DNA of 64,000 nucleotides from Nectonema munidae (Eukaryota; Nematomorpha; Nectonematoida; Nectonematidae): positions 62,001 to 126,000 of the forward strand of contig JAUIRK010001052.1 in NCBI GenBank assembly GCA_030549495.1. The letters run 5' to 3'. The translations under genes and the position numbers were made by a program. Below, in pieces: positions 54,778-64,000 of the stretch. Every line of letters starts with the position of its first letter. Position 1 is the first letter of the stretch. The notes beneath the pieces are model-generated. The model was not told where the DNA came from. It was given only the letters and a program-made list of their open reading frames with translations, and did not search any database.

Positions 54778-55790
54778 CAGGGGTGCACATTCGAAAAATT
54801 ATTAGGGGGGGCGAAATTTTTTTTGTTGCAATTTTCAAAATTAGTGGTACCACGAGAGACCAAATCTTCAAGCAATCGTTTAAAATAAAGTGTATTCAGT
54901 GCATACCTAAATTTATAAGACTACTTTATATTTTATTACAAAATTTGTGAAATTTAAATACTATACTTCCAGCGAAAATATTTTAATTTAATTTGCATAT
55001 CGCATATACATTAGTTTAAAAAAATCCAAAATTGTTGGGGTGGGCGAATAGGCTTTTCATTTGAAAATGAAGTAGTTACATCAGGCACAATACAGGAATT
55101 GATGAAAGGATATTTGATTGATAGAGAAAACAACTGAAAACAAATAAATGAAGGTTGGGGAGTTTTATAAGAGTGAATGCAGTCTGAACGAAAAGAGTCT
55201 ACTAGACACCCTGCGATGTTTATATGAAAAAAATGGGATTGATTCAGGGGCGCACATCCTTGAAATTATTGGAGGAGCGTCTTCCAAAAAAACAACAAAT
55301 TTTTCTGAATTCCTACTCCTCTCTTGTCTATTCAATTTCATTCTTAATTAAGCTTAATGTAAACTTTAACCCATAAAAATTGGAAATTTTATTGAATGAA
55401 AAAAATCATTCATTAATTTTCGGTTGTTCCTTCTTCCTAAAAAATGAAAAAATGTATTATTGAGAAAAATAAATGAAAAAAGTACATCCAAATTACATAA
55501 ATTTTCTGAGGTAATTTCTATTAAAAATGTAAAACAGAACTAAAGTTAGAAAACTTGGTATTAGAATTTTTTCATTCTTAATGTATAAGAATAAGTGTAC
55601 TCTCAAAAAAGGGCCTAAAATAAAGATAAAGTTGTGCAAAAAAATCAAACAATAAATTAATATTGCATTACTTCATTTTTCTCAGCATCATTTAAAAATA
55701 GTTTAAAAGCTAAATTGGTGCAAGCTACAAAAATCTACAAAGAGTAAAACCCTTTCGAAAATCCCCCTTGAAAACATTTTTGCGCCCCTG
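54778..55790. mobile_element. hAT-like nonautonomous element (1.0 kb) with a second start inside
   Basis: Left end CAGGGGTGCACATTC (54778), right end TTTTTGCGCCCCTG (to 55790). The flanks GTCTATCT and GTCTTATCT agree if one base is gapped, as in a worn 8-bp duplication. A second left-end copy, CAGGGGCGCACATCC, lies inside at 55245, so the structure is either two overlapping elements or an internally duplicated end. The same terminus opens the hAT copies at 41553 and 52891, suggesting these are deleted relatives. The short open frame at 55148-55351 crosses the inner terminus and is not a gene. Confidence 0.6.
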
Positions 55791-55794
55791 GTCT

Positions 55795-56128
55795 TATCTG
55801 CTTACTGTTGTTTATTTTCTTATTTTTTTTATGGAATCTATCATAGTCAAGAAGTAGAAATTGTAATTTAATCTCTGTAAAATCATTTTTCGGTTTGCTT
55901 TGATAAAAATATCCTGAAGCTAATAATCTTTTCTAAAACTGCACCACTGAGTGAATGAGCTTCACTTTTTATGTAGAGAATAATTAATTAAATAAGGACG
56001 TGATATTCCTTTTTAGTAAATAGGAATCGTTAAACAAATAATAAAAATAAAGAATTAACTAAATAATTTTTCTAGGTTTAAATAAATTAAAACCCTTTTT
56101 TATAAGTGAATTTTTTAAAATAATTTTG
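55795..56128. other. AT-rich spacer, nothing recognised
   Basis: No feature seen between the hAT-like element and the tRNA gene. Confidence 0.4.
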
Positions 56129-56200
56129 GCCGTGATCGTATAGTGGTTAGTACCCTGCGTTGTGGCCGCAGTAACCCAGGTTCGAATCCTGGTCACGGCA
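56129..56200 (+). tRNA. tRNA-His (anticodon GTG)
   Basis: Seventy-two bases fold into a full cloverleaf: acceptor stem GCCGTGA / TCACGGC with discriminator A, D arm around TCGTATAGTGGTTA, anticodon stem CTGCG / CGCAG with loop TTGTGGC (anticodon GTG at 56162-56164), and T arm CAGG TTCGAAT CCTG. There is no intron. Internal A and B boxes are canonical, and a T5 run lies about five bases downstream as a polymerase III terminator. Cytosolic histidine tRNA; the extra 5' G (-1) is added after transcription in eukaryotes. It looks intact and functional. Confidence 0.97.
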
Positions 56201-56633
56201 AATATTTTTAAAAATATTGAAAATTTCTTCGATCTAATATATTTTTAGATTCACAACTAAAAGAAGTTTAGATAAATATGGTTCTAGGAAGGAAATTTGC
56301 AACACTGGGACATTTGCAGCAATAAGCGTGCCTCTTTCTCGCATAAATTGCTTGCAAGTAAAATGCTATCTCTGTATTTACATTTTCTCTTACACTTTCC
56401 ATTCATTCTCCACTCTCTCTTCCACCTTCACCCAAATATTTTCGTCATCATCATTTTGCCGCCCTAAAATGAACATCGTAGAACTAAGATTATTATAGCT
56501 ATGTAATATGCTGAATCTTTAGCATATGTTATAGTTTATGTTTATGACTTATGAGAAACAAATATTTTAATCATTTTGTCCATTTGCAATCTTCTCTTCA
56601 CTATTATATTCTAAATATTACACTCTTGTGATT

Positions 56634-56914
56634 CATAGGCGGATTTAGAGGGGGACGGAGCCTGACGTACGCCCCCCTTAAAATTAAATGAGACCTGTTA
56701 CAAAATTTTTTAAAAACATTTGCAAAATGTCTTTGACTTACATTTAATACATAATGCTTTGGTTAAACTATTAATCATATACAGGGTTATTAACATATAT
56801 CTATAAGGATTTGTTTTAAAACCCTATCATTAAATTTATATGCTTGAAATTTGAGTTCTAGTTTAGTAAAATCCCCCCCCCCCCCCCTAATGCCAATTTC
56901 TAGATCCGTCCCTG
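56634..56914. mobile_element. MITE inserted in the left arm of the Mutator-like element
   Basis: Left end CATAGGCGGATTTAGAGGGG and right end, reverse-complemented, CAGGGACGGATCTAGAAATT form a worn inverted repeat, and a C15 run lies just inside the right end. The element interrupts the left arm exactly where the right arm reads continuously (CTTGTGATATTCTCAACTGG), so it arrived after the Mutator element. Terminal motif as in the CAGTGGCGGATCC group. Confidence 0.75.
56873..56887. repeat. C15 homopolymer run inside a MITE end
   Basis: Fifteen consecutive C, 27 bp inside the right end of the MITE at 56634-56914. Confidence 0.9.
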
Positions 56915-57015
56915 TTCTCAACTGGTTATTTCTTTAAATGGAACTATAAAATTTTCGGCATCTCTTTCCAGTGAAGAATTTGCATGCATTGTTAACATTT
57001 TTATAAAATTATTTA

Positions 57016-58414
57016 TTATGATAAAATATGAGAAATATTAAAAGAAAAAGAATGATTTAAAAGAGAAAAATCGATGTTAAAATCATCTATGACATTAACG
57101 ATATTTATTTTGGCTAGAGAAATATGTTTATAAATTCTAGGTAAGAAGAGGTATAAATTCCTATTTTCCATATATTCTCTTTTAATCCTTTCAAGATTTT
57201 CTTCGTTTTCTTGAGTTTTTCTAATGTTGGCACCGCTCCAATTGTACTTTGAGTCCACTTCTTCGATTTCTACCATATCTTTCAACAATTTTTCTTCACT
57301 TTTGATGCAATAATCAACTAGTTCCCAAATTGTAACCTTTTCGAACTGATGACTTGCGTGCAATCTACAAAAAATAAATAAATCGGAGTTTATTTAAATT
57401 AGACTAAATTACGAATTATGGAAGCCCTTGCAGTGATTATTTGTCCTAATTCTTCTTCCAAACACAGACTATATCTCAATTTTGTTGTTGTCTAGCCAAG
57501 TTTTCTCGAAATATTGCAAAAAAGTTTCAACTCGAAAAGGTTGCATGATAAGCTTTAATTTTCTGAATGCAACTTTAACCTTAACATTTGTAAATGAAAG
57601 ATAACGGTCAAAAGAGAATAATTTTTTTTACTTCCTGTGAAGGCAAAAAAAATAATGCCAGAATCATTCGTATACATAATCTGAAGGTTTGGCTTTTGGA
57701 ATGTAGGTTCGCAAATCCAGATGAGACGAAATTTCTGTATACTGTTTGGCAGAAATGAAAGTAACATCCTAAATATTTAACTTCAGGAAATGACTTAAAA
57801 TGTAAAACAGGTTTTAGAGACAATATAAAATTTAAGTCAGTAAAGAACCTTTTTTGAAGCAGAAATAATGCCACTTTCAAAGTCTCCTGTTATATTCTTC
57901 AGTTTTGCAGGATTGATTACATCTTTCAAAAAATCAAAAAATTATCTAAGTGTAAGAAAAATATAAGCTACCAATTTTTAAACTTTAACTACAAACTTAC
58001 TTATATGTTTCTTCCTTTTTATCGCAGGCAACTGCATAGAGAATTGGAAGCTGGATTTTGTTATGAAAACAATGAATTGTGACGAACTGATGGAAGTGTT
58101 GGGGTTCTTTTTTAAATGTTCCATCTATATAGATAGATTCTATCGGCAAAACTTGGTTGACATGTCTCAAAACTTAAAATACTAGAAGTCTGCTATTACC
58201 AGTATGAAGATCTAACTGAAGAAATTGTCTCTCATTTGCAAAACGATAGATTTCTGGAATTGCAAAATATATATCCTTGGGAGCAGGGACTATTTCTTCC
58301 TATGCGTCTCAGTATAATTCTTTTGCTTTTCATTAATGGCCTTTCTTCTATACTAACCAATGATAAGTTATCTCTAAATTTCATTATAAAATTACGGTGA
58401 CTTTTACAAAGCAT
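57016..58414 (-). pseudogene. Mutator-like transposase remnant
   Basis: Minus-strand frames, in order. At 58414-58232 an N-terminal segment (S-L-V-S-I-E-E-R-P-L-M-K-S-K-R-I-I-L-R-R-I-G-R). At about 58175-58005 the MULE domain start (I-E-S-I-Y-I-D-G-T-F-K, H-Q-F-V-T-I-H, L-P-I-L-Y-A-V-A, D-K-K-E-E-T-Y-K). At 57880-57608 F-P-E-V-K-Y-L-G-C-Y-F-H-F-C-Q-T-V-Y-R and R-L-C-I-R-M-I-L-A-L-F-F-L-P. At 57372-57016 a C-terminal helical region (T-I-W-E-L-V-D-Y, R-I-K-R-E-Y). The IDGTFK and GCYFHFxQ motifs are diagnostic of MULE transposases. Frames are interrupted several times, one junction (57373) looking like a splice acceptor, TTTTTTGTAG, so introns may account for some breaks. The copy is probably inactive. 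Confidence 0.8.
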
Positions 58415-59924
58415 TACAAAAATAAAAAATGATTATTTACAGAAAATTGTTATTAAAAAATTTCTTTTGTTTCCGATTTTACAGATATAAAATCTAATTA
58501 CTTTTATCTTAAATAAATTTCTTACTGGCATATTTTGCTTGTACTCTTCAAGGTATCCGTTGAGTCAAGCTTAATACTTTTATAAAATTTCTGAATATTT
58601 TCATTCTTCTTTTCATGATTGTGAGGAACTCTTTTGGATATCGTATCTTGGGACTCTTTGTTGAAGATTATTTTTCCTAGATTTTAAAAAATAAAATATG
58701 TAATATATTTCTATACTTACGACACAACAATACTTATTCCATTATAATCAAAGATGAATAGTGAAGAAAAAAAACAAAATTTGTCATGTCGTTCTAGAAA
58801 AATCACTGAAATGGTTCGAATCCAATTGCCTGAGTGTTGATTTTAAAAAAACATTTACACTTACTTTTTCGAGAAAAAACAAACTCGCATAGAATTTCAA
58901 AACAAAAGTATCAATAAGTTCAACTATCTTGTCTTATTATATGGCAAATTGAGTCATATCATACGAATACTGAAAAATTGCAAAAATATTTTTAATACGA
59001 AAATCATGCCGACAATTGATAATGATACTGCTTAGGGCTCCCATATAGCGGTTCGTATGAGCTTGAATCATGACTTGTAATATATATGTATAAATTAAAA
59101 TGTGAAAAAAATCAATAATTGTTATTTAATTAAATAATTTTTACTTAATTCAGTGTGTCAAATATTTTCACGTTTCATAAATAAACTTTTTCTTCTTAAC
59201 ATTTTTAAAGAAGAAAATTTTTGATACTATAATAGAAGTCTGTAATTGTTGTGTATTTAAAGTTACATCAAAATATAGAAATCTTGGATAATCTAGTTCT
59301 GAAACTTGTAAACAAGCATTTTGTTTAAAAGGGTCTGCATTTCTAGTATATTTGTTACTGACGTTCTTATGGTAAAATAAAGTATTGTTTGAAATTTACA
59401 TTTTAAAAACTGCTCCTCTAATTTCTATTTCGTTATTAAGGCTAAGTAATTCATTTTTAAAGATATACCAATTTACGAGCTTTATTAACTTATTATATAT
59501 AATAAAAACTACCATGACAATTCTTTATTGTGCAGTAATATAACTTGCTAATTGAAGTTTCCTTCTTTAGATAGTATTTAAAACCTTCAAGCTCCATTTT
59601 AAAAAAAACCAGTTGAGAATATCACAAGAGTGTAATGATTCGAATGAAATAGTGAAGAGATTGCAAATGGACAAAATGTGTAAAATATTTGTTTCTCATA
59701 AACGTAAACTATAACATATGCTAAAGATTCAGCAATATTACACCGCTATATCTCAGTAATAATATCAGTGCTCTACGCTGTTCATTTTAGTGCGGCAAAA
59801 TGATGATGACGAAAATATTTGGGTGGCGGTGGAAGAGAGCGAAGAGAATGAATGGAAGTATGATGTAGGGGAAAATGTTAACACAGAAGAGATAGTGCAT
59901 GGCAAGGCAAGCAATTTATGAGAG

Positions 59925-60255
59925 CAAGCTCCATAATCGCCAGAGTAATTGTTAAACTCTAAAAATTTGAATTCGGACATACAATGATTTTTGTGTTCTT
60001 CTTAGCTGAACTAAAGGCCAAAAATTAACTAAATTTTAGCTTAGGCTAAAATTGCACAATAATTTTATCGGTACTCGACAAAAAAAGTTTGGGAAAAGCT
60101 CAAGTAGAAAAAGACTATGCATCAAGAATAAAAGCTACTTTACTTGCTTTTTACAGTGGTTAAAGAAAGGAATAAGAAGAGAAAAACTGCAAATTGAATA
60201 CTTTATTTCAATTAAGCTACTAATTTTAAAACCTTATGAGGATAATTCGGTGCCC
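59925..60255. other. Spacer, nothing recognised
   Basis: The plus-strand open frame at 60052-60258 is lysine-rich and runs into the next repeat; I do not regard it as a gene. Confidence 0.4.
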
Positions 60256-60257
60256 TG

Positions 60258-60400
60258 ACATTTGAGAGATGAGTATTTGGCCAAATCGACTATTAGCGGA
60301 CACACATTTGGCCGAATAAAATTTTTATCAAACGTAAATTTGGCCGAATCTACATTTGAAGGATGGGTATTTCGCGGAAAATGTACAGACTTCTGCAATC
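60258..60400. mobile_element. MITE fragment with repeated ACATTTGGC motifs, copy 2
   Basis: GACATTTGAGAGATGAG, GTATTTGGCCAAATCG, ACACATTTGGCCGAATAAA, TAAATTTGGCCGAATC and GTATTTCGCGGAAAATGTAC repeat the terminal motifs of the element at 53247-53660, including the shared GAAAATGTACA block. Only one end is recognisable here. Confidence 0.55.
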
Positions 60401-62508
60401 AATAAGTCTCTGCTTTCAGGATTATGATCAAAGCCAAGGAATGGTAATGACCATTATTGACTAATTTACTAAATCTCTCAAGTGTAGCAGGATGAAGAAT
60501 TCATTCAGAATAATATGAGAAATGAAAAAGTAATTTAGAATTTCGAAGAGGAGCTGCACTTGTTCTTACAAAATCTTCAGATGGAAGAACATAGAGAAAA
60601 GGTGGAAAATGATAATCTAATTCCCCCATTTCATTAGTTATAATGACAAAAATCACCAAACAAAATCATATGGTCAAGAAAAATGTGTAATATGCGAAAA
60701 GATTACGAGATCAAAATGTATGAAAAGAAACGTTATAATACACTATTGGGAAGGTCGTCACTGATTCAATCAATATAATCAAAGATAAAGCTATAAACCC
60801 TATATTTCAATTTTTATAATTAATAAATTTCTAAATTGGAAGATGGTGAAATCTTTTAGAAAAATAAAATAAATTCAAAAATTCTATGAATACTTATTTA
60901 AAGTTTAATTTAACATAAAAATTTATTTATTATATAGGCGATAAATAGTAAGCAAATATTTTTCACATTTTTTAAAATATTTTTAATAAGTAAATAAATT
61001 AAAGTTCACAAAAATTATTATTCTCCCAAAAAATAGGTTTACGAATTTCATCGATTATTTTGAAAGTTTATTTACATTTGGGGACAAAACTTTTAACAAT
61101 TATTTATTTATTTACTTGCTAATTTAGCTTTCTGTTTTTCTAGGCTTTTGACGATTTTCGAACACAAGTTTGGGTTTCACATTATGAGAAAGGATAGAAA
61201 AATTATATCTATTTTGTTCGACTTTTTTTCTATCAATTAATTTTGAACTTCTCTAATTTCTTTTTTTGGACTAAGATCAATTGAAACCCAAAAATTTGGT
61301 CATTAGGAGTCGAGCATCCATGATATTGGCTTTTTCATCTAAAGTTTCATTTCTTTTATAAAAATGGCCATATGGTTAATTCAATGAATATTACAGCAAC
61401 AAAATTTAACAAAAAGTATCTTCGAATCTAAATTATTTTCATTAAATCATTTTTTTAAACTGTGATATAAATAATGATAAGTTTGGAAAAAAAGTGAATT
61501 TTATATATACTTTTTTATTTGTAACACAATCTCTTACATTTTTTAGGATATTCTTAAAGATTCTTGGGCACAGAATTTTCTGTTATTATTATTTATCTAA
61601 ATTTTTCTATTTTTTTATATTTTTCAAATCAAGCTTAGTAAAACCAAATTTCACAATATCATTACTGTAAAAGGACAAATTTACAAAGGATACAACTAAT
61701 AAAGATTTTAAAGAACGCCCAGTAACTGTTTAATAGCTAACAATCACAAACACTCTTTCACTAAAAATGCTAAGTTAATCTGTGCAAACATGATCAAAAA
61801 TTTCGACTAAGCAATTGTGGTACTATTTTATATGCTTTTAATATATGATATTTTTTAATAATGGTGTTGACAGATGTGTCTATGATATAAAGGAATTTAA
61901 ATAGAATATTAATAAGGTGTTGTAAAATAAAATAAAGTGTCCTCCGTTAATAACTTCGGTATTTTTAAGGAAGCCAGGACATTTAATCTGTGCTACCTTA
62001 TTCTAAGAGAACAATATGAAGATGCGTGATTAAAAAATGCCTTACTATAGACGACGCCTAGACCTGACAAGAAAATAAAGAATTATTATTAATCATATAA
62101 TGAATAAAATGAGGTGTAATTATTGGGGCTGGTGAATTGCTTGGGCAAAAGATATTTGAGTAAAATATTTCAACTTTTGTACTATGGCTATGCAAGAACT
62201 TATTGGTGTCGACCAATTGGAGATCATAACAAAAGTTAGTTTAGCTCTTAACTTGAAAAATCTTTAATAATAGATGTGACAAATTTGTCACGCTGAATAT
62301 AAGTCTTCTTTAAAGCGACCCCATTGGATAAGGGCATGTCAAGTCGCCTTATAATAATAGTAGAACTTTATTATGTTAAAAAGCATAATTAATTGAAGCG
62401 GCACTTCATTTGTTTACATTCGTGTAGCATAAACTAAAATCATTTGTATGCTAAAAGTGAAAGAAGAATTGATGTCTCAGATAAGCAAGCTTGTAAAAAC
62501 ATTTAATA
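60401..62508. other. AT-rich DNA, no gene seen
   Basis: No open frame with family resemblance, RNA gene or transposon end recognised. Confidence 0.4.
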
Positions 62509-62664
62509 ATGGAGAATTTGCGAGATGAGAGACGAGTTGTCATGGTCTTAGCTATTTTCTATGAGGCAAGAAGAAGAAAATCGGAGCGATATCCTTGCGT
62601 GTTTAATGGCTATACTGATACCCTGCTAGGGGAACTAACTATAAAGGGAGAAATAGCAATATAA
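62509..62664 (+). other. 51-codon open reading frame of unknown status
   Basis: ATG 62509 to TAA 62662-62664. The translation starts M-E-N-L-R-D-E-R-R-V-V-M-V-L-A-I-F-Y-E-A and has a basic R-R-R-K stretch, then a C-terminal half with Y-P-C-V-F-N-G-Y. Base composition is less AT-rich than the flanks. The layout (helix, then an Arg-rich patch) is faintly like the N-terminus of PIF/Harbinger transposases, but I see no catalytic domain downstream. A transposon scrap or chance frame is as likely as a gene. Confidence 0.2.
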
Positions 62665-64000
62665 ATATTTTCCAAGCAATTCCCTGTAAGGATATACGAT
62701 TTCTCTTCATTGAAAGGACAAAAGTATATTTTAAAGAAGTAATATTTATGCTCTATATTCTATATTTATATTCTCGTACAACTTCAATCTTAGATACAAA
62801 GTGAGTTTTGGACTGAAAGTATCAAAATAATTTACGATTTTATTTGGCGACAAAATCTTTTATTTTCCTTTTAACTTGTATTTTGTCTTTGGAGTCACGA
62901 AGTTCGAAAACTTGGATCAGTTGAAACCTATCATACGAATATAACATCTCAAAAAGATATTTGAACATTTCTATATAAAATAAACACGGGAGATGATTCT
63001 TTATCGAATTTATAGAAGCAAATGATGCTAAAATTTAGATCTTTCAAAGCAAACTTTTCCCAACACCATTTCAAATTCATCCAATGAAGTTCATTACTAA
63101 AAATTATAATTTAAAAAGACTTGGGCGAGTCCTTGAGCCCTATCTAAAATTTCTTTAGCTACCTGAAAATCCTATGATCTAATGAGCTAATCTTTTATGC
63201 AATCAAGGGCGTTTAATTTAGAAAAATCAGCGGATATACGCGTATTGCAATCAAAATGAAATCTTAATTAAATCAATTCATTCGGAATCTCAAACAAAAC
63301 TATTGAACAAAATTTATACAAATAATTATCACTGCTTTATAAAAAAAATCATAAAATTTTTCTACCACTTTTCTTGTCATTGAAAAATTATTCGTTTCAA
63401 AAAAATAAAAAGTATTCAATGCACTTTTCCAATAGCTTTATTTTTTGCGCCAAAAGTTCTCGTTAATAAATTTCACATGTTTCTGGTCAAACACCTTCAG
63501 GTCAATAATTCTTGTTCCCAAATATACGTAGTTCTATTTAGCTTAAAGGATTTCCACTTTCACAGAGTATATCACCATCGAAACCACTCGAGTCTGTTTG
63601 CGTGCATGCTAGAGCCTAGAAATTTGTTCACACTATAGTTCGTGTCGTTTTTTTGTAAACCACATTGCTCACAAGTATCTAACCTACCGAACCTGCAGCC
63701 TCAATAAGGATTCTCGCAGATAACAACATTCAACTCCTTAATAACAATCCTTTCAGTATAATAAATTTCACTAAAATCTAAGAATATTGTTTCATTCAAA
63801 TTTTTAAGATAAATGATTTCTTCTCAGAGATTTATGTCATGAAGCCATTGAAATAGAAACGTAAAGAGATTGTAAACGTAATATAGAATATTTCATTCCT
63901 TAATATCAACTATATTTTATATTGTTATCAACTATCTTTTATTATTTATATATATAATATATAATATTATCTTTTATTATATTTTTTTTGAAAAAAATAA
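62665..64000. other. AT-rich DNA, no gene seen
   Basis: Nothing recognised. The window ends in a short AT dinucleotide-rich stretch (63945-63975). Confidence 0.4.

Larger units (their letters stand above)
56338..59924 (-). mobile_element. Mutator-like element (MULE) with long terminal inverted repeats
   Basis: The arm 56338-56945 is the inverted counterpart of 59589-59924, so I read the interval as one element of about 3.6 kb. Matching landmarks include GCATAAATTGCTTGC, TTTTCGTCATCATCATTTTG, CTTTAGCATATGTTATAG, TTTTGTCCATTTGCAATC and TTCTCAACTGGTT. The arms are about 330 bp once the inserted MITE is removed and differ by roughly 15-20 percent. Between them, on the minus strand, lies a Mutator-type transposase remnant. 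Long inverted repeats are typical of this superfamily. Outer ends may extend a few tens of bases further (toward GGGACATTTGCAGC at 56308), and I could not find the expected 9-bp target duplication. Confidence 0.75.

Noticed and set aside
58811-58825. GGTTCGAATCC, a perfect B-box sequence
   Set aside because: No A box upstream at the right distance and no cloverleaf can be formed, so it is neither a tRNA nor a clear SINE.
59765-59980. 71-codon minus-strand frame
   Set aside because: It lies within the right terminal repeat of the Mutator-like element and is paralleled by noncoding sequence in the left arm.
1-64000. CRISPR arrays, operons or ribosomal RNA genes
   Set aside because: No regularly spaced identical repeats with unique spacers, no bacterial gene organisation and no rRNA-like sequence; the spliced gene and tRNA show a eukaryotic nuclear origin.

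Overview
This is an AT-rich invertebrate nuclear window. One host gene, split over almost 39 kb, dominates it, embedded in old transposons. The protein sequences, the mix of tiny and multi-kilobase introns, and a repeat complement of piggyBac, several hAT families, a Mutator-like element, an RTE-type LINE and tRNA-derived SINEs point to an arthropod. A caligid copepod (sea louse) is my leading guess, from overall character rather than a diagnostic marker. Layout: 1-9.7 kb has no host gene that I can support; it holds a short piggyBac MITE, a transposase remnant at 2.9-3.1 kb, a decayed piggyBac element with other insertions (about 5.2-8.5 kb) and an extraordinary G29C23 tract. At 9.76-9.93 kb on the minus strand is a complete 57-residue mitochondrial ATP synthase epsilon subunit. 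About 2.7 kb further on, and divergent from it, starts an acetyl-CoA synthetase of the ACSS2 type. I traced it through 16 exons (12645 to 51299) that join in frame to 651 residues with every AMP-forming synthetase signature present. Five introns are 46-63 bp and ten are 1.2-7.5 kb; the long ones carry nearly all the repeats. Intron contents: piggyBac MITE, ZMYM1-like hAT and an A/T hairpin (intron 1); a ~150-bp tandem repeat (intron 2); a tRNA-derived SINE and a MITE (intron 3); a SINE, a second piggyBac transposase, an unclassified fossil protein and a hAT MITE (intron 4); an RTE endonuclease fragment (intron 5); a GC-rich 45-codon ORF (intron 6); a hAT copy with a MITE inside it (intron 7); a SINE and a MITE nested in a MITE (introns 12-13); a further MITE copy (intron 14). 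Downstream of the gene (52-64 kb) lie an inverted second copy of the intron-7 hAT, further MITEs, a tRNA-His(GTG) gene at 56129-56200, and a ~3.6 kb Mutator-like element with long terminal inverted repeats, one of which was later split by a MITE. The last 4 kb is almost featureless. The two protein genes are both metabolic housekeeping: mitochondrial ATP production, and activation of acetate to acetyl-CoA in cytosol or nucleus. I found no new biological system. The most unusual things are the nested insertion histories, the inverted hAT pair bracketing the last nine exons, the G/C homopolymer tracts, the tandem repeat and the GC-rich ORF.
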